This document shows, in pieces, positions 35,799-43,681 of a stretch of 64,000 bases of DNA. Position numbers and translations under genes: made by a program. The stretch is taken from NCBI GenBank assembly GCA_020160755.1, contig JAIUPN010000006.1, forward strand, positions 124,001 through 188,000. The letters run 5' to 3'. The DNA comes from Pseudomonadota bacterium. Lineage in GTDB: Bacteria; Pseudomonadota; Alphaproteobacteria; Sphingomonadales; Sphingomonadaceae. Below the pieces are notes generated by a model. The model was not told the DNA's origin, did not search any database, and worked only from the letters and a program-made list of their open reading frames with translations. The stretch's first letter is position 1; every line of letters starts with the position of its first letter.

Positions 35799-36743
35799 GT
35801 GACAGCAAAAAGCGGTGAAAATTCAGGGGCCAATCGCGTACGCATGGGGCGCCCCGGCGCCGCCGGCGCGGGCCGCGATCGCTTTGGCCTGACGGGTACG
35901 TCGCAGGCGTTCGACCCGCGCGTCGTCGCGATCCGCCCCGACCTTGCCGATATCGCCGTCGCCGGCACGCATTTCGCGCCGCATTATGCCGCACCGATGA
36001 TGCGCAGCGGCGTGCTGCCTGCTGCATCGCTACGCGCCTCGCCGTCGGTCGATGCCGACCAGACGAGCGAATTGCTGTTCGGCGAAGGCTTTGCGCTGCT
36101 CGACCTGACCGGTGGCTGGGCGTGGGGCTATTGCCTCGCCGACCATTATGTCGGCTATCTTGCCGCCGAGGCGCTCGCCGCGCCGATCGCGCCGACGCAC
36201 CGTGTCACGATGATCGAGGCGATGCTCCACAGCGCGCCCGACGCAGCGAGCGGCGGCCCTGCCGTCCTGCCGCGCGGTGCGCTGGTGATGGGCGAGCCCG
36301 AGGGCGAATGGCTCGCAACGTCGCACGGCTATCTGCCGCTCGCGGCGCTTGCCGAAGTCGGCACACACGGCGACGATCCCGCGGGACTTGCCGAAGAAAT
36401 GATCGGCACCCCCTATGCGTGGGGCGGCCGCACCGCGAAGGGCATCGATTGTTCGGGCCTCGTCCAGCTCGCATGGGCCGGAGCGGGTGTCCAGTTGCCG
36501 CGCGACAGCGACCTCCAGCTTGCGGCGCTCGGCGCCGACAAGGATGTGGATCCGGCGGCGCTCGCACGCGGCGATCTCGTCTTCTTCCCCGGCCATGTCG
36601 GCATCATGGCCGACGACCGCCATATCATCCATGCCAGCCGACGATGGATGGCGGTGAAGGCCGAGCCGCTGGCCGACGTCATCGCGCGTTCGGCTGCAAA
36701 GGATCATGATCCGCCGGTGAGCGGATATAAAAGACTGCGATAA
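35799..36743 (+). CDS. NlpC/P60 family cell-wall peptidase with SH3 region
   Basis: The C-terminal NlpC/P60 cysteine peptidase domain has its catalytic Cys in YAWGGRTAKGIDCSGLVQLAW (split by family convention at the DCSG motif) and the His in GDLVFFPGHVGIM, with HASR after it. It cleaves gamma-D-Glu-diaminopimelate bonds in peptidoglycan peptides. About 150 residues before it look like a bacterial SH3 pair (TSELLFGEGFALLDLTGGWAWG). No signal peptide is seen. GTG at 35799 with AGGA upstream is preferred (314 residues); a TTG at 35757 and an ATG at 35844 are alternatives. argC starts five bases after the stop. Confidence 0.88.
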   Translation: MTAKSGENSGANRVRMGRPGAAGAGRDRFGLTGTSQAFDPRVVAIRPDLADIAVAGTHFAPHYAAPMMRSGVLPAASLRASPSVDADQTSELLFGEGFALLDLTGGWAWGYCLADHYVGYLAAEALAAPIAPTHRVTMIEAMLHSAPDAASGGPAVLPRGALVMGEPEGEWLATSHGYLPLAALAEVGTHGDDPAGLAEEMIGTPYAWGGRTAKGIDCSGLVQLAWAGAGVQLPRDSDLQLAALGADKDVDPAALARGDLVFFPGHVGIMADDRHIIHASRRWMAVKAEPLADVIARSAAKDHDPPVSGYKRLR

Positions 36744-36747
36744 CATT

Positions 36748-37674
36748 ATGACGAAAACGGTTTTCATCGACGGCGCGGCGGGTACGACGGGCCTCGAAAT
36801 CGCCGAGCGCCTTGCGGGGCGGAACGAATTCACGCTGATCACGCTCGACGACGCGCGCCGCAAGGATGCCGCCGCGCGGCGCGAGGCGCTGAACGACGCC
36901 GATTTCGTGATCCTCTGCCTTCCCGACGATGCGGCGCGCGAAGCTGTCGCGATGATCGGCAATGACCGCACGCGCGTCATCGACGCGTCGACGGCGCATC
37001 GCGTCGCGCCGGGCTGGGTCTATGGCTTCCCCGAAGTCAGCGGGCACGATGCCGTTGCCGCTGCCGCGCGCGTGTCGAACCCCGGCTGCTATTCGACGGG
37101 TTTTATCGCGCTCGTCGCACCGCTCGTGCAGGCCGGCCTGCTTCCTGCCGACTGGCCCTATATTTGCCACGCGGTCAGCGGCTATTCGGGCGGCGGCAAG
37201 GCGCTGATCGAACGCTTCGAAGCGGATACCGACATCGCATGGCGCGGCTATGCGCTCGCGCTCGGCCACAAGCATGTGCCCGAAATGCAGGCGCGGTGCG
37301 GCCTGTCGATCGGCCCGCTCTTTTCGCCAGCGGTGATCGCCGCGCACCGCGGGATGGTGGTCGAGGTTCCGTTGCCGCTGAATGCCATGCCCGGCGCCGC
37401 ATCGTCCGACGCGCTGCGCGCGGCGCTTGCGGATTTCTATGGCGCGAGCCCGATCGTCGTTATGGGCGAGGCACCGGTGGACGGCGAGATGCTGCTTCGC
37501 GCCTCGGATGCGGGCGACGACCGGATCGAACTGTTCGTCTTTGCCAATGGCGATGCCAGCCAGGCGCGCCTCGTCGCGCGGCTCGACAATCTGGGCAAGG
37601 GTGCCAGCGGCGCCTGCGTCCAGAACCTCAACATCATGGCGGGGTTGCCCGAAACGGCGGGATTGCGGCTGTAA
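36748..37674 (+). CDS. argC: N-acetyl-gamma-glutamyl-phosphate reductase (short type)
   Basis: ArgC reduces N-acetylglutamyl phosphate to the semialdehyde with NADPH in arginine synthesis. The 308-residue form, starting MTKTVFIDGAAGTTGLEI, is the short type-2 enzyme. The catalytic cysteine is in VSNPGCYSTGFIAL, the histidine in LGHKHVPEM and the substrate region in AVSGYSGGGKALIERF. It follows the NlpC/P60 gene by four bases, so co-transcription is likely though the functions are unrelated. Other arg genes are not in the window. Confidence 0.95.
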   Translation: MTKTVFIDGAAGTTGLEIAERLAGRNEFTLITLDDARRKDAAARREALNDADFVILCLPDDAAREAVAMIGNDRTRVIDASTAHRVAPGWVYGFPEVSGHDAVAAAARVSNPGCYSTGFIALVAPLVQAGLLPADWPYICHAVSGYSGGGKALIERFEADTDIAWRGYALALGHKHVPEMQARCGLSIGPLFSPAVIAAHRGMVVEVPLPLNAMPGAASSDALRAALADFYGASPIVVMGEAPVDGEMLLRASDAGDDRIELFVFANGDASQARLVARLDNLGKGASGACVQNLNIMAGLPETAGLRL

Positions 37675-37677
37675 CGC

Positions 37678-37893
37678 CTAGTGCACGGTGTCGAGGACAT
37701 CCTCGACCGCCAGATAGGTGATCAGCCGCTCGATCTGGCGCCAGCGGGCGAAATGGATGTGATTGCCGAGCACGCGATATTGCTCGGCGCGCGCTGCCGC
37801 GGCGAAACCCGCTTCCTCGCCATGCATGTTGATCAGCGCATGGGCATCCTCGACCGCAGCGCGATCGGTCAGAAAAGGGGCTGGCAGGTGCAT
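37678..37893 (-). CDS. Small conserved-looking protein of unknown function
   Basis: A 71-residue protein beginning MHLPAPFLTDRAAVEDAH. AGGA five bases before the ATG and consistent codon use support a real gene. The C-terminal half NHIHFARWRQIERLITYL, then EDVLDTVH, resembles small sphingomonad proteins I recall as uncharacterised; I cannot name the family with confidence. It is helical, without export signal or metal motif. It converges on argC with a three-base gap. Confidence 0.7.
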   Translation of the reverse strand: MHLPAPFLTDRAAVEDAHALINMHGEEAGFAAAARAEQYRVLGNHIHFARWRQIERLITYLAVEDVLDTVH

Positions 37894-38064
37894 CGAATTC
37901 CTGGTCCATTAGGTGGACGGTCGTTTTACGCCCCGCCCCTCACCGCGCCGTTCCCAACCGTGATGAACAATCGGGTAAGGTTAATCGAACGACGGCTGCG
38001 GTTAACCCTGCCGCCCGCGCGCAACCCCCTTTGACGCCGCGCGCCGCCCGTGTAGACAGGGCCC

Positions 38065-39408
38065 ATGCGCAAGATCCTGAAATATGCCGCCCTCGCCCTG
38101 CTGCTGCTGCTGATCGCCGGCGGCATCACATTCTATGTCATGTCGCGCCCCGACGTGGCGCGTTTCTCGACCGCCGAACTCAGCGGCCGGGTACCCGTGA
38201 TGGCGTCGCAGCGCACCGAGAGCTTCCCGACGGTCAACGTCCCCGAAGCGACGAGTTGGCCCGCCGGACAGGCGCCACGCGCCGCGCAAGGCCTCGCGGT
38301 GGCGCGCTTCGCCGAAGGGCTCGATCACCCGCGCACCATCCTCGTCCTGCCGAACGGCGACGTGCTGGTCGCGGAATCGCAGAGTCCGCCGCGCAAGGAC
38401 GGCGGCGTGCAAGGCGCGGTGATGAAGAATCTGATGGGCAAGGGCGGCGCAGGCCGCAAGCCGTCGGCGAACCGCATCACGCTGCTCCGCGACGCCGATG
38501 GCGACGGCAAGGCCGAAGTGAAGACCGCCTATATCACGGGGCTCAATTCGCCTTACGGCATGGCGCTGGTCGGCAGTACTCTCTATGTCGCGAACACCGA
38601 CGCCCTGCTCGCCTTCCCCTATGTGGCGGGCGAGACGAAGATGGCCGGCAAGGGCGCGAAAATCGTCGACCTGCCCGCGAAGGGCACCAACCGCCACTGG
38701 ACCAAGAGCCTCGCCGCCGCACCCAATGGCTGGCTCTATATCGGCGTCGGTGCCGATTCCAATATCGGCGAAGCGGGCATGAACCGCGAATTCCGCCGCG
38801 CCAGCGTGCTCGAGGTGCGGCCCGAAAATGGATATATGCGCACCTTCGCCGCGGGGATCCGCAACCCCGTCGGGCTCGGCTTCTACCCCGGAACCGACCG
38901 GCTGTGGACCGTGGTCAACGAACGCGACATGCTCGGCAGCGACCTTGTCCCCGACTATCTGACTGACATCACCGAAGGCGACTTCTACGGCTGGCCCTGG
39001 TACTATTGGGGCGGCTACATCGATCCGCGCGTCGAGCCGGAGGCCGAGGATCGGCGCCAATATGTCAAGCGCCCCGAATATGGCCTCGGCGCCCACACAG
39101 CGCCGCTGGGCATGACGTTCACGCAGGGCCTCGACCTCGGCGAGCGCTGGGCGAACGGCGTGCTCGTCGCGCGCCACGGGTCGTGGAACCGCGAGCCCGC
39201 CACGGGCTATGACGTGGTGTTCGTGAAGTTCGGCGCGAACGGCAAGCCCGCCGAGGCACTGCCCGTCACCCTGCTCGACCAGTTCCTCGGCAAGGACGGC
39301 AAGACCACCCGCGGCCGCCCGGCCGACGTCAAGGTCGCAAAGGATGGCAGCGCGCTGGTCGCCGACGACACCGGCGGAGTGATCTGGCGGGTCGCGAAGG
39401 CCGGATAA
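38065..39408 (+). CDS. Sorbosone dehydrogenase-family PQQ-type sugar dehydrogenase
   Basis: A 447-residue protein with an N-terminal membrane anchor (ILKYAALALLLLLIAGGI) and a six-bladed beta-propeller of the glucose/sorbosone dehydrogenase type. Markers are FAEGLDHPRTILVLPNGDVL, the GVGADSNIGE block, AAGIRNPVGLGFYPG and LWTVVNERD. The final GGVIWRVAK strand closes the propeller. Such proteins oxidise sugars in the periplasm with PQQ, or act as non-enzymatic propellers; the substrate is unknown. No PQQ synthesis genes are nearby. A bidirectional terminator follows. Confidence 0.9.
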   Translation: MRKILKYAALALLLLLIAGGITFYVMSRPDVARFSTAELSGRVPVMASQRTESFPTVNVPEATSWPAGQAPRAAQGLAVARFAEGLDHPRTILVLPNGDVLVAESQSPPRKDGGVQGAVMKNLMGKGGAGRKPSANRITLLRDADGDGKAEVKTAYITGLNSPYGMALVGSTLYVANTDALLAFPYVAGETKMAGKGAKIVDLPAKGTNRHWTKSLAAAPNGWLYIGVGADSNIGEAGMNREFRRASVLEVRPENGYMRTFAAGIRNPVGLGFYPGTDRLWTVVNERDMLGSDLVPDYLTDITEGDFYGWPWYYWGGYIDPRVEPEAEDRRQYVKRPEYGLGAHTAPLGMTFTQGLDLGERWANGVLVARHGSWNREPATGYDVVFVKFGANGKPAEALPVTLLDQFLGKDGKTTRGRPADVKVAKDGSALVADDTGGVIWRVAKAG

Positions 39409-39409
39409 G

Positions 39410-39437
39410 AAAAGGCCCCGCAATCGCGGGGCCTTTT
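39410..39437. terminator. Bidirectional terminator between the sorbosone dehydrogenase gene and dnaN
   Basis: Perfect 12-base arms AAAAGGCCCCGC and GCGGGGCCTTTT enclose loop AATC, with T-runs on both strands. It serves the two convergent genes. Confidence 0.92.
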
Positions 39438-39460
39438 TCGTTTCAGTCTTTAGCGGGTCG

Positions 39461-40576
39461 TCAGACCCGCATCGGCATCAGCACATAGAGCGCCGGGCTC
39501 TTTTCGCTTTCGCGGATCAGCGTCGGCGCGTTCGCGTCGGCGAGGTGGAGTTCGACCGTGTCGCCGTCGACCTGCCCGAGGATATCGCTGAGGTAGCGGG
39601 CGTTGAAACCGATCTCCATCGTGTCGCTGTCATAGGCGGCGGCGACCTCTTCGGCGGCGGTACCGTTTTCTGGGCTGGTCACGCTGAGCGTGATGCGGTC
39701 CTTGTCGAGCCCGACCTTGACCGCGCGGGTCTTTTCGCTGGCGATCGTCGAGACGCGGTCGACGCCCTGATAGAGGCTCTTCGGATCGACCTTGAGCAGC
39801 TTGTCGTTCGCGGTCGGGATGACGCGGCTGTAATCGGGGAAGGTCCCGTCGATCAGCTTCGAGGTCAGGATCGCATTGCCGAGCTGGAAGCGGACCTTCG
39901 ACGCCGACAGGCTGATTTCGACATTGCCCTCGGCCTCGTCGAGCAGCTTGCGGATTTCGGTGACGCATTTACGCGGCACGATGACGTCGGGCATCGACGC
40001 GGCGCCATCGGGGCGCGTGACGGTGTAGCGCGCGAGGCGGTGGCCGTCGGTCGCCGCGGCCTTCAGCACCGGGCCCGACGCATCTTCGGCAACGTGCAGG
40101 AAGATGCCGTTGAGGTAATAGCGCGTTTCCTCGGTCGAGATCGCGAAGCGCGTCTTGTCGATGATCTGGATCAGCTCGGCGACGGGCAGCTCGAAATTGG
40201 TCGGCAGGTCACCCTCGGCGATCACCGGGAAATCGTCGCGCGGCAGCGTCGGCAGGTTGAAGTTCGAGCGGCCGGCCTTGACCTGCATCTTGCCTTCGGC
40301 GGCGGCGAGACTGACCTCGGCGCCCTCGGGCAGCTTGCGGGCGATTTCGAACAGCGTGTGCGCCGACACGGTGGTGGTGCCCGGCGTTTCGACCTTCGCC
40401 GCGATCGTTTCGACGACCTGCAGGTCGAGGTCGGTCGCCATCAGCTTGAGCTGGCCCGACGCGTCGGCTTCGATCAACACGTTCGACAGGATCGGGATGG
40501 TATTGCGCCGTTCGACCACCGACTGGACGTGGCCGAGGCTCTTCAACAACACTGCGCGTTCGATCGTCGCTTTCAT
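39461..40576 (-). CDS. dnaN: DNA polymerase III sliding clamp (beta subunit)
   Basis: The beta clamp encircles DNA and tethers the replicative polymerase. The 371-residue product starts MKATIERAVLLKSLGHVQSVV and shows the three repeated clamp domains, with conserved RNTIPILSNVLIEA, the TDGHRLA segment and the C-terminal ALYVLMPMRV that lines the ligand pocket. A 47-codon upstream extension to 40717 is open but unconserved. The gene is not beside dnaA or recF here, as is common in alphaproteobacteria. Confidence 0.97.
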   Translation of the reverse strand: MKATIERAVLLKSLGHVQSVVERRNTIPILSNVLIEADASGQLKLMATDLDLQVVETIAAKVETPGTTTVSAHTLFEIARKLPEGAEVSLAAAEGKMQVKAGRSNFNLPTLPRDDFPVIAEGDLPTNFELPVAELIQIIDKTRFAISTEETRYYLNGIFLHVAEDASGPVLKAAATDGHRLARYTVTRPDGAASMPDVIVPRKCVTEIRKLLDEAEGNVEISLSASKVRFQLGNAILTSKLIDGTFPDYSRVIPTANDKLLKVDPKSLYQGVDRVSTIASEKTRAVKVGLDKDRITLSVTSPENGTAAEEVAAAYDSDTMEIGFNARYLSDILGQVDGDTVELHLADANAPTLIRESEKSPALYVLMPMRV

Positions 40577-40746
40577 TCTAGTCCGCCATCCTGCGTGTTT
40601 CTCGGGAAAAGTCCCTGAGGGACAGAGCATCGGAGGCGATTCGCACCCCGATTCCGGCCCCTGAAAATGTCCACCTTCCTTAACGCACGGGACGATGCGT
40701 GCAAGCCATGCTTGCAAAGCATCCCCAATCGCGCGAACGAGGCGCG

Positions 40747-41244
40747 ATGCGGCGCTGGGCCTCCCTATTCATCATGTTGGCGGCGATGCCCGCCGCAGCG
40801 CTTGCCGCGGGGCCCACCCCGCTCGGTATTTTCGATGGCTGGGGCGCGTTCCGCGATCCCAAAGCCCCGCGCTGCTACGCCCTCGCCGCGCCGTCGGCGA
40901 CGATCGGCACCCCGCAGGTCAAGGCCTATGCCAGCATCGGATATTGGCCGAAGTCGCGCATTCGCGGGCAATTTTACGTTCGCCTGTCCAAAGAGCGCGC
41001 GTCCGGCCGCGAGCTGCGCCTGACGATCGGCAGCCGCCGCTTCATCCTCACCGGCAACGGCGCGCACGGCTGGGCAAGCGATCCGCGGATGGACGCCGCC
41101 ATCGTCGCCGCAATGCGATCGGCACCGAGCATGAGCGTCGAAAGCGGCACCGCTGCCGGCGGCGCGATCGCCGATACCTATCGCCTGCGCGGCGCCGCGA
41201 CCGCGATCGACGCGGCGGCGCTGGGATGCGCGAAGCTTCGGTAA
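40747..41244 (+). CDS. Exported protein of unknown function, weakly IalB-like
   Basis: A 165-residue protein with signal peptide MRRWASLFIMLAAMPAAALA. The mature part starts GPTPLGIFDGWGAFRD, then has PRCYALA, a beta-rich stretch with RLTIGSRRFILTG and a final Cys near the end, giving a possible disulfide. The order 'short motif with W, then Cys, then strands' recalls invasion-associated locus B proteins, but I cannot assign it firmly. The start at 40747 is chosen for the signal peptide; a frame from 40699 is open. It is divergent from dnaN. Confidence 0.75.
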   Translation: MRRWASLFIMLAAMPAAALAAGPTPLGIFDGWGAFRDPKAPRCYALAAPSATIGTPQVKAYASIGYWPKSRIRGQFYVRLSKERASGRELRLTIGSRRFILTGNGAHGWASDPRMDAAIVAAMRSAPSMSVESGTAAGGAIADTYRLRGAATAIDAAALGCAKLR

Positions 41245-41329
41245 GCCGCTTTGAAGAAGTGGCGGATTTCTAAGCAACTTCACCCGCAAATCGTTTTCCG
41301 TCGCGCGCATCAAGGCGCGAGGAAGAGTG

Positions 41330-41388
41330 CCTGTACCCGTCAGGAGGAAAGCTGTGTCGCGGCCCATCGCAGGGCAAGCTAAACGGGT
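41330..41388 (+). promoter_or_regulatory. Possible structured 5' leader before the racemase gene
   Basis: Nested pairings can form: ACCCG/CGGGT (41335-41339, 41384-41388), AGCT/AGCT (41350-41353, 41377-41380) and GCCC/GGGC (41362-41365, 41372-41375). An alternative CCTG/CAGG hairpin (41330-41333, 41341-41344) would exclude the outer stem. I recognise no riboswitch class; this is a visual suggestion only. Confidence 0.25.
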
Positions 41389-41429
41389 GCAATATTGCAG
41401 GGCAGCGATTTCGGAATGGACCTGACGCG

Positions 41430-42119
41430 ATGAAGACAATCGGCCTGATCGGGGGTTTGAGCTGGGAAAGCTCGGCGCAATATTACCGGCTGCTCAACGA
41501 AGGCGTGCGGGCACGGCTGGGCGGGCTGCATTCGGCACGCATCCTTCTGTTGTCGCTCGATTTCGCGCCCATCGCCGGGCTGCAGGCGAGCGGCGACTGG
41601 GACGTACTCGATCGCCAGATGGCGGACGCCGCGCGATCGCTGACGGCCGGGGGCGCCGAGCTGCTGCTGATCTGCGCGAATACGATGCATCTCTGCGCCG
41701 AGGCGGTCGAGGCAGCGAGCCCGGCGGCGCTGCTCCACATCGCCGACCCTGCCATCGCAGCCATCAAGGCGGCGGGCTTTTCGCGCGTCGGGCTGCTCGG
41801 CACCGCGTTCACGATGGAAAAGCCCTTCTATACCGCGCGCATGGCCGCGGCGGGGATCGAGGCGATCATTCCCGGCGACGCCGATCGCAGGATCGTCCAC
41901 AGCATCATCTATGACGAGCTGGTGCGGGGCGTGATCCGCGACGCATCGCGCGCCGAATACCGGCGAATCATCGCCGCGCTGATTGCGGGCGGCGCCGAGG
42001 CGATCGTCCTTGGCTGCACCGAAATCATGCTGCTCGTCGGCGAAGCCGATAGCGCGGTGCCGCTGTTCGACACGCTGGCGCTGCACGTCGAGGCGGCGGT
42101 CGAGGCGGCGCTCGCCTAA
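41430..42119 (+). CDS. Aspartate/glutamate racemase family protein
   Basis: A 229-residue cofactor-independent racemase of the YgeA/aspartate-racemase type. Start MKTIGLIGGLSWESSAQYY is diagnostic, including the glycine loop GLIGGLSWES. The two catalytic cysteines are seen in LLICANTMH and VLGCTEIMLL, so an active enzyme is expected; substrates could be Asp, Glu or another amino acid. It is preceded by a 185-base leader. Its stop overlaps the LysR gene's stop region by four bases (42116-42119). Confidence 0.9.
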   Translation: MKTIGLIGGLSWESSAQYYRLLNEGVRARLGGLHSARILLLSLDFAPIAGLQASGDWDVLDRQMADAARSLTAGGAELLLICANTMHLCAEAVEAASPAALLHIADPAIAAIKAAGFSRVGLLGTAFTMEKPFYTARMAAAGIEAIIPGDADRRIVHSIIYDELVRGVIRDASRAEYRRIIAALIAGGAEAIVLGCTEIMLLVGEADSAVPLFDTLALHVEAAVEAALA

Positions 42120-42997
42120 CCGCGAGCGAGCTTCGTCAGCTCGGCGGCGAGGAAGTCGAGAACGAGGCGCACGCGCGGGACATGGCGCAGCCGCTCGTGG
42201 GTCAGCAGCCACAGCCCCGTGGTGTCCTCGGTCTTGGGCGGGATGCAGCGGATCAGGTCGGGTTCGCGGTCGGCGATAAAGGCGGGCAGGATCGTCAGCC
42301 CCATGCCCGAACGCACCCCCGCGAGCAGCCCCGATCCCGAGTCATATTGCATCACGACCGATTCCTCGAGTCCGTGCTGGCGCAGCCACGCCTGATAAGG
42401 TTCCCAGACCCCACCGCCGCCGCCGATGAAGGGGTGGGTAGCGAGTTCCGCGCGGCCGTGCGGGATGCCGTGCAGATCGGCGTAGGCGCGGCTGCTATAG
42501 ACGGTCCAGGGATTATCGGCGATGCGCCGCCCGACGAGCCCCGCGCCCGCAGGCTGCTTGCTGCTGCGGATCGCGATGTCCGCGGCGCCCGCGGCGAGGT
42601 CGCGCGGTTCGTCCGACGTATCGAGATGGATATGGATCCCCGGATGCGCGGCGCGAAGGTCGCGCAGGATCGGCGGCAGGACGGTGACCGCGAAGATTTC
42701 CATCGTCGTCAGGCTGACCGTGCCGCCCGCATCGCGCGAGCGCGCGCCCGCCGCGTCGCCGAAGCGGTCGGCGGCATCGCGCACCGCAACGGCGCTCGCC
42801 ACCATCGCTTCGCCCACCGGGGTCAGCGCGTAACCCGCCTGCCGCCGCTCGAACAGGTTAAGCCCCGTCGCTTCCTCGAGCGCGGCGATGCGCCGCGCGA
42901 CGGTCGTCTGGCTGACGCGCATGGACTGCGCCGCCGACAGCGTGCTGCCGGTCTCGGCAACGGCCAGAAAGGCCTTGAGGTCGTTCCAATCATACAT
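42116..42997 (-). CDS. LysR family transcriptional regulator
   Basis: A 293-residue LysR regulator. The N-terminal winged helix-turn-helix is FLAVAETGSTLSAAQSMRV followed by SQTTVARRIAALEEATGLNL and FERRQAGYALTPVGE. The C-terminal ligand-binding domain (from about residue 95) begins VSLTTMEIFAVTVLPP. It is convergent with the racemase gene, overlapping four bases. A perfect 16-base inverted repeat lies 26 bases upstream of its start and is the natural candidate for its own operator; UrcA is divergent beyond it. Confidence 0.92.
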   Translation of the reverse strand: MYDWNDLKAFLAVAETGSTLSAAQSMRVSQTTVARRIAALEEATGLNLFERRQAGYALTPVGEAMVASAVAVRDAADRFGDAAGARSRDAGGTVSLTTMEIFAVTVLPPILRDLRAAHPGIHIHLDTSDEPRDLAAGAADIAIRSSKQPAGAGLVGRRIADNPWTVYSSRAYADLHGIPHGRAELATHPFIGGGGGVWEPYQAWLRQHGLEESVVMQYDSGSGLLAGVRSGMGLTILPAFIADREPDLIRCIPPKTEDTTGLWLLTHERLRHVPRVRLVLDFLAAELTKLARG

Positions 42998-43022
42998 GCC
43001 GTCTTGTGGGACATAATCGCCC

Positions 43023-43056
43023 CGCCCTCATTCTGCAATTTTGCAGAATGAGGGCG
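43023..43056. promoter_or_regulatory. Perfect 16-bp palindrome upstream of the LysR gene
   Basis: Arms CGCCCTCATTCTGCAA (43023-43038) and TTGCAGAATGAGGGCG (43041-43056) with loop TT. It lacks a T-run, lies in a divergent promoter region and contains the T-N11-A pattern of LysR sites, so an operator is likelier than a terminator. Confidence 0.6.
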
Positions 43057-43148
43057 CAACATCGTTGCTCCCGCCGCTCCGGGCGATCGATTATTTCTGT
43101 CTTACCGGCTTCCTCCCCTCCTCTTCAGCCGGCCGATGGAGACTCAAG

Positions 43149-43478
43149 ATGCAAAAGCTTCTGATCCTCGCCGCCCTCGCTGCCGTATCGATCGGCCAGC
43201 CCGTATCGGCACAAACCGCCCCCGCGAACCCGAGCGTCGCGGTGGCGCACAAAGACCTCGACCTGCGGACTGCGGCCGGCACCAAGGCGCTCGACCGCCG
43301 CATCTGGCGCGCCGTCGTCGAGGTATGCGGCACCGCGCCCGATTTCGACATCGCGGGCAAGAATGACGTACGGCAATGCCGCCGCGACACAAAGCGCGTC
43401 GCGTCGGCGCAAGCCGATGTGGTCGTCGCCGATGCCTCGCGCGGCGAGCCGATCCAGGTCAGTTCGATCCGCAACTGA
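43149..43478 (+). CDS. UrcA family protein
   Basis: UrcA proteins are small exported alphaproteobacterial proteins of unknown role, often under envelope or stress regulation. The 109-residue product has signal peptide MQKLLILAALAAVSIGQPVSA and the mature motif VAHKDLDLRTAAGTKALDRRI. It carries the two conserved cysteines in VEVCGTA and RQCRRDT that probably form a disulfide. ATG at 43149 is the first with the signal sequence in place. It is divergent from the LysR gene, so the palindrome at 43023-43056 could control it as well. Confidence 0.86.
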   Translation: MQKLLILAALAAVSIGQPVSAQTAPANPSVAVAHKDLDLRTAAGTKALDRRIWRAVVEVCGTAPDFDIAGKNDVRQCRRDTKRVASAQADVVVADASRGEPIQVSSIRN

Positions 43479-43681
43479 TTGGCGGACCCCAGTTGCAGGG
43501 CCCGTCCAAGCCGGGGCCATGATTCGGGCACGATCGTGGTCCCGGCTTGCTATGGATTTCGCGGCGCCGAATGCGGACATGCCGTCATTCAGGAAATCAC
43601 GGTTTGGGGGTGCACTTCCCTATCGTCCGCAACCGGTCGATTACCGCCAACGCAGGAGTTCGTTTCCTTTCGCGGGGACAA

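Noticed and set aside
41281..41429. Cobalamin or glycine riboswitch before the racemase
   Set aside because: The conserved cores of those classes are not found; only a weak unspecific fold remains, reported as a low-confidence leader.
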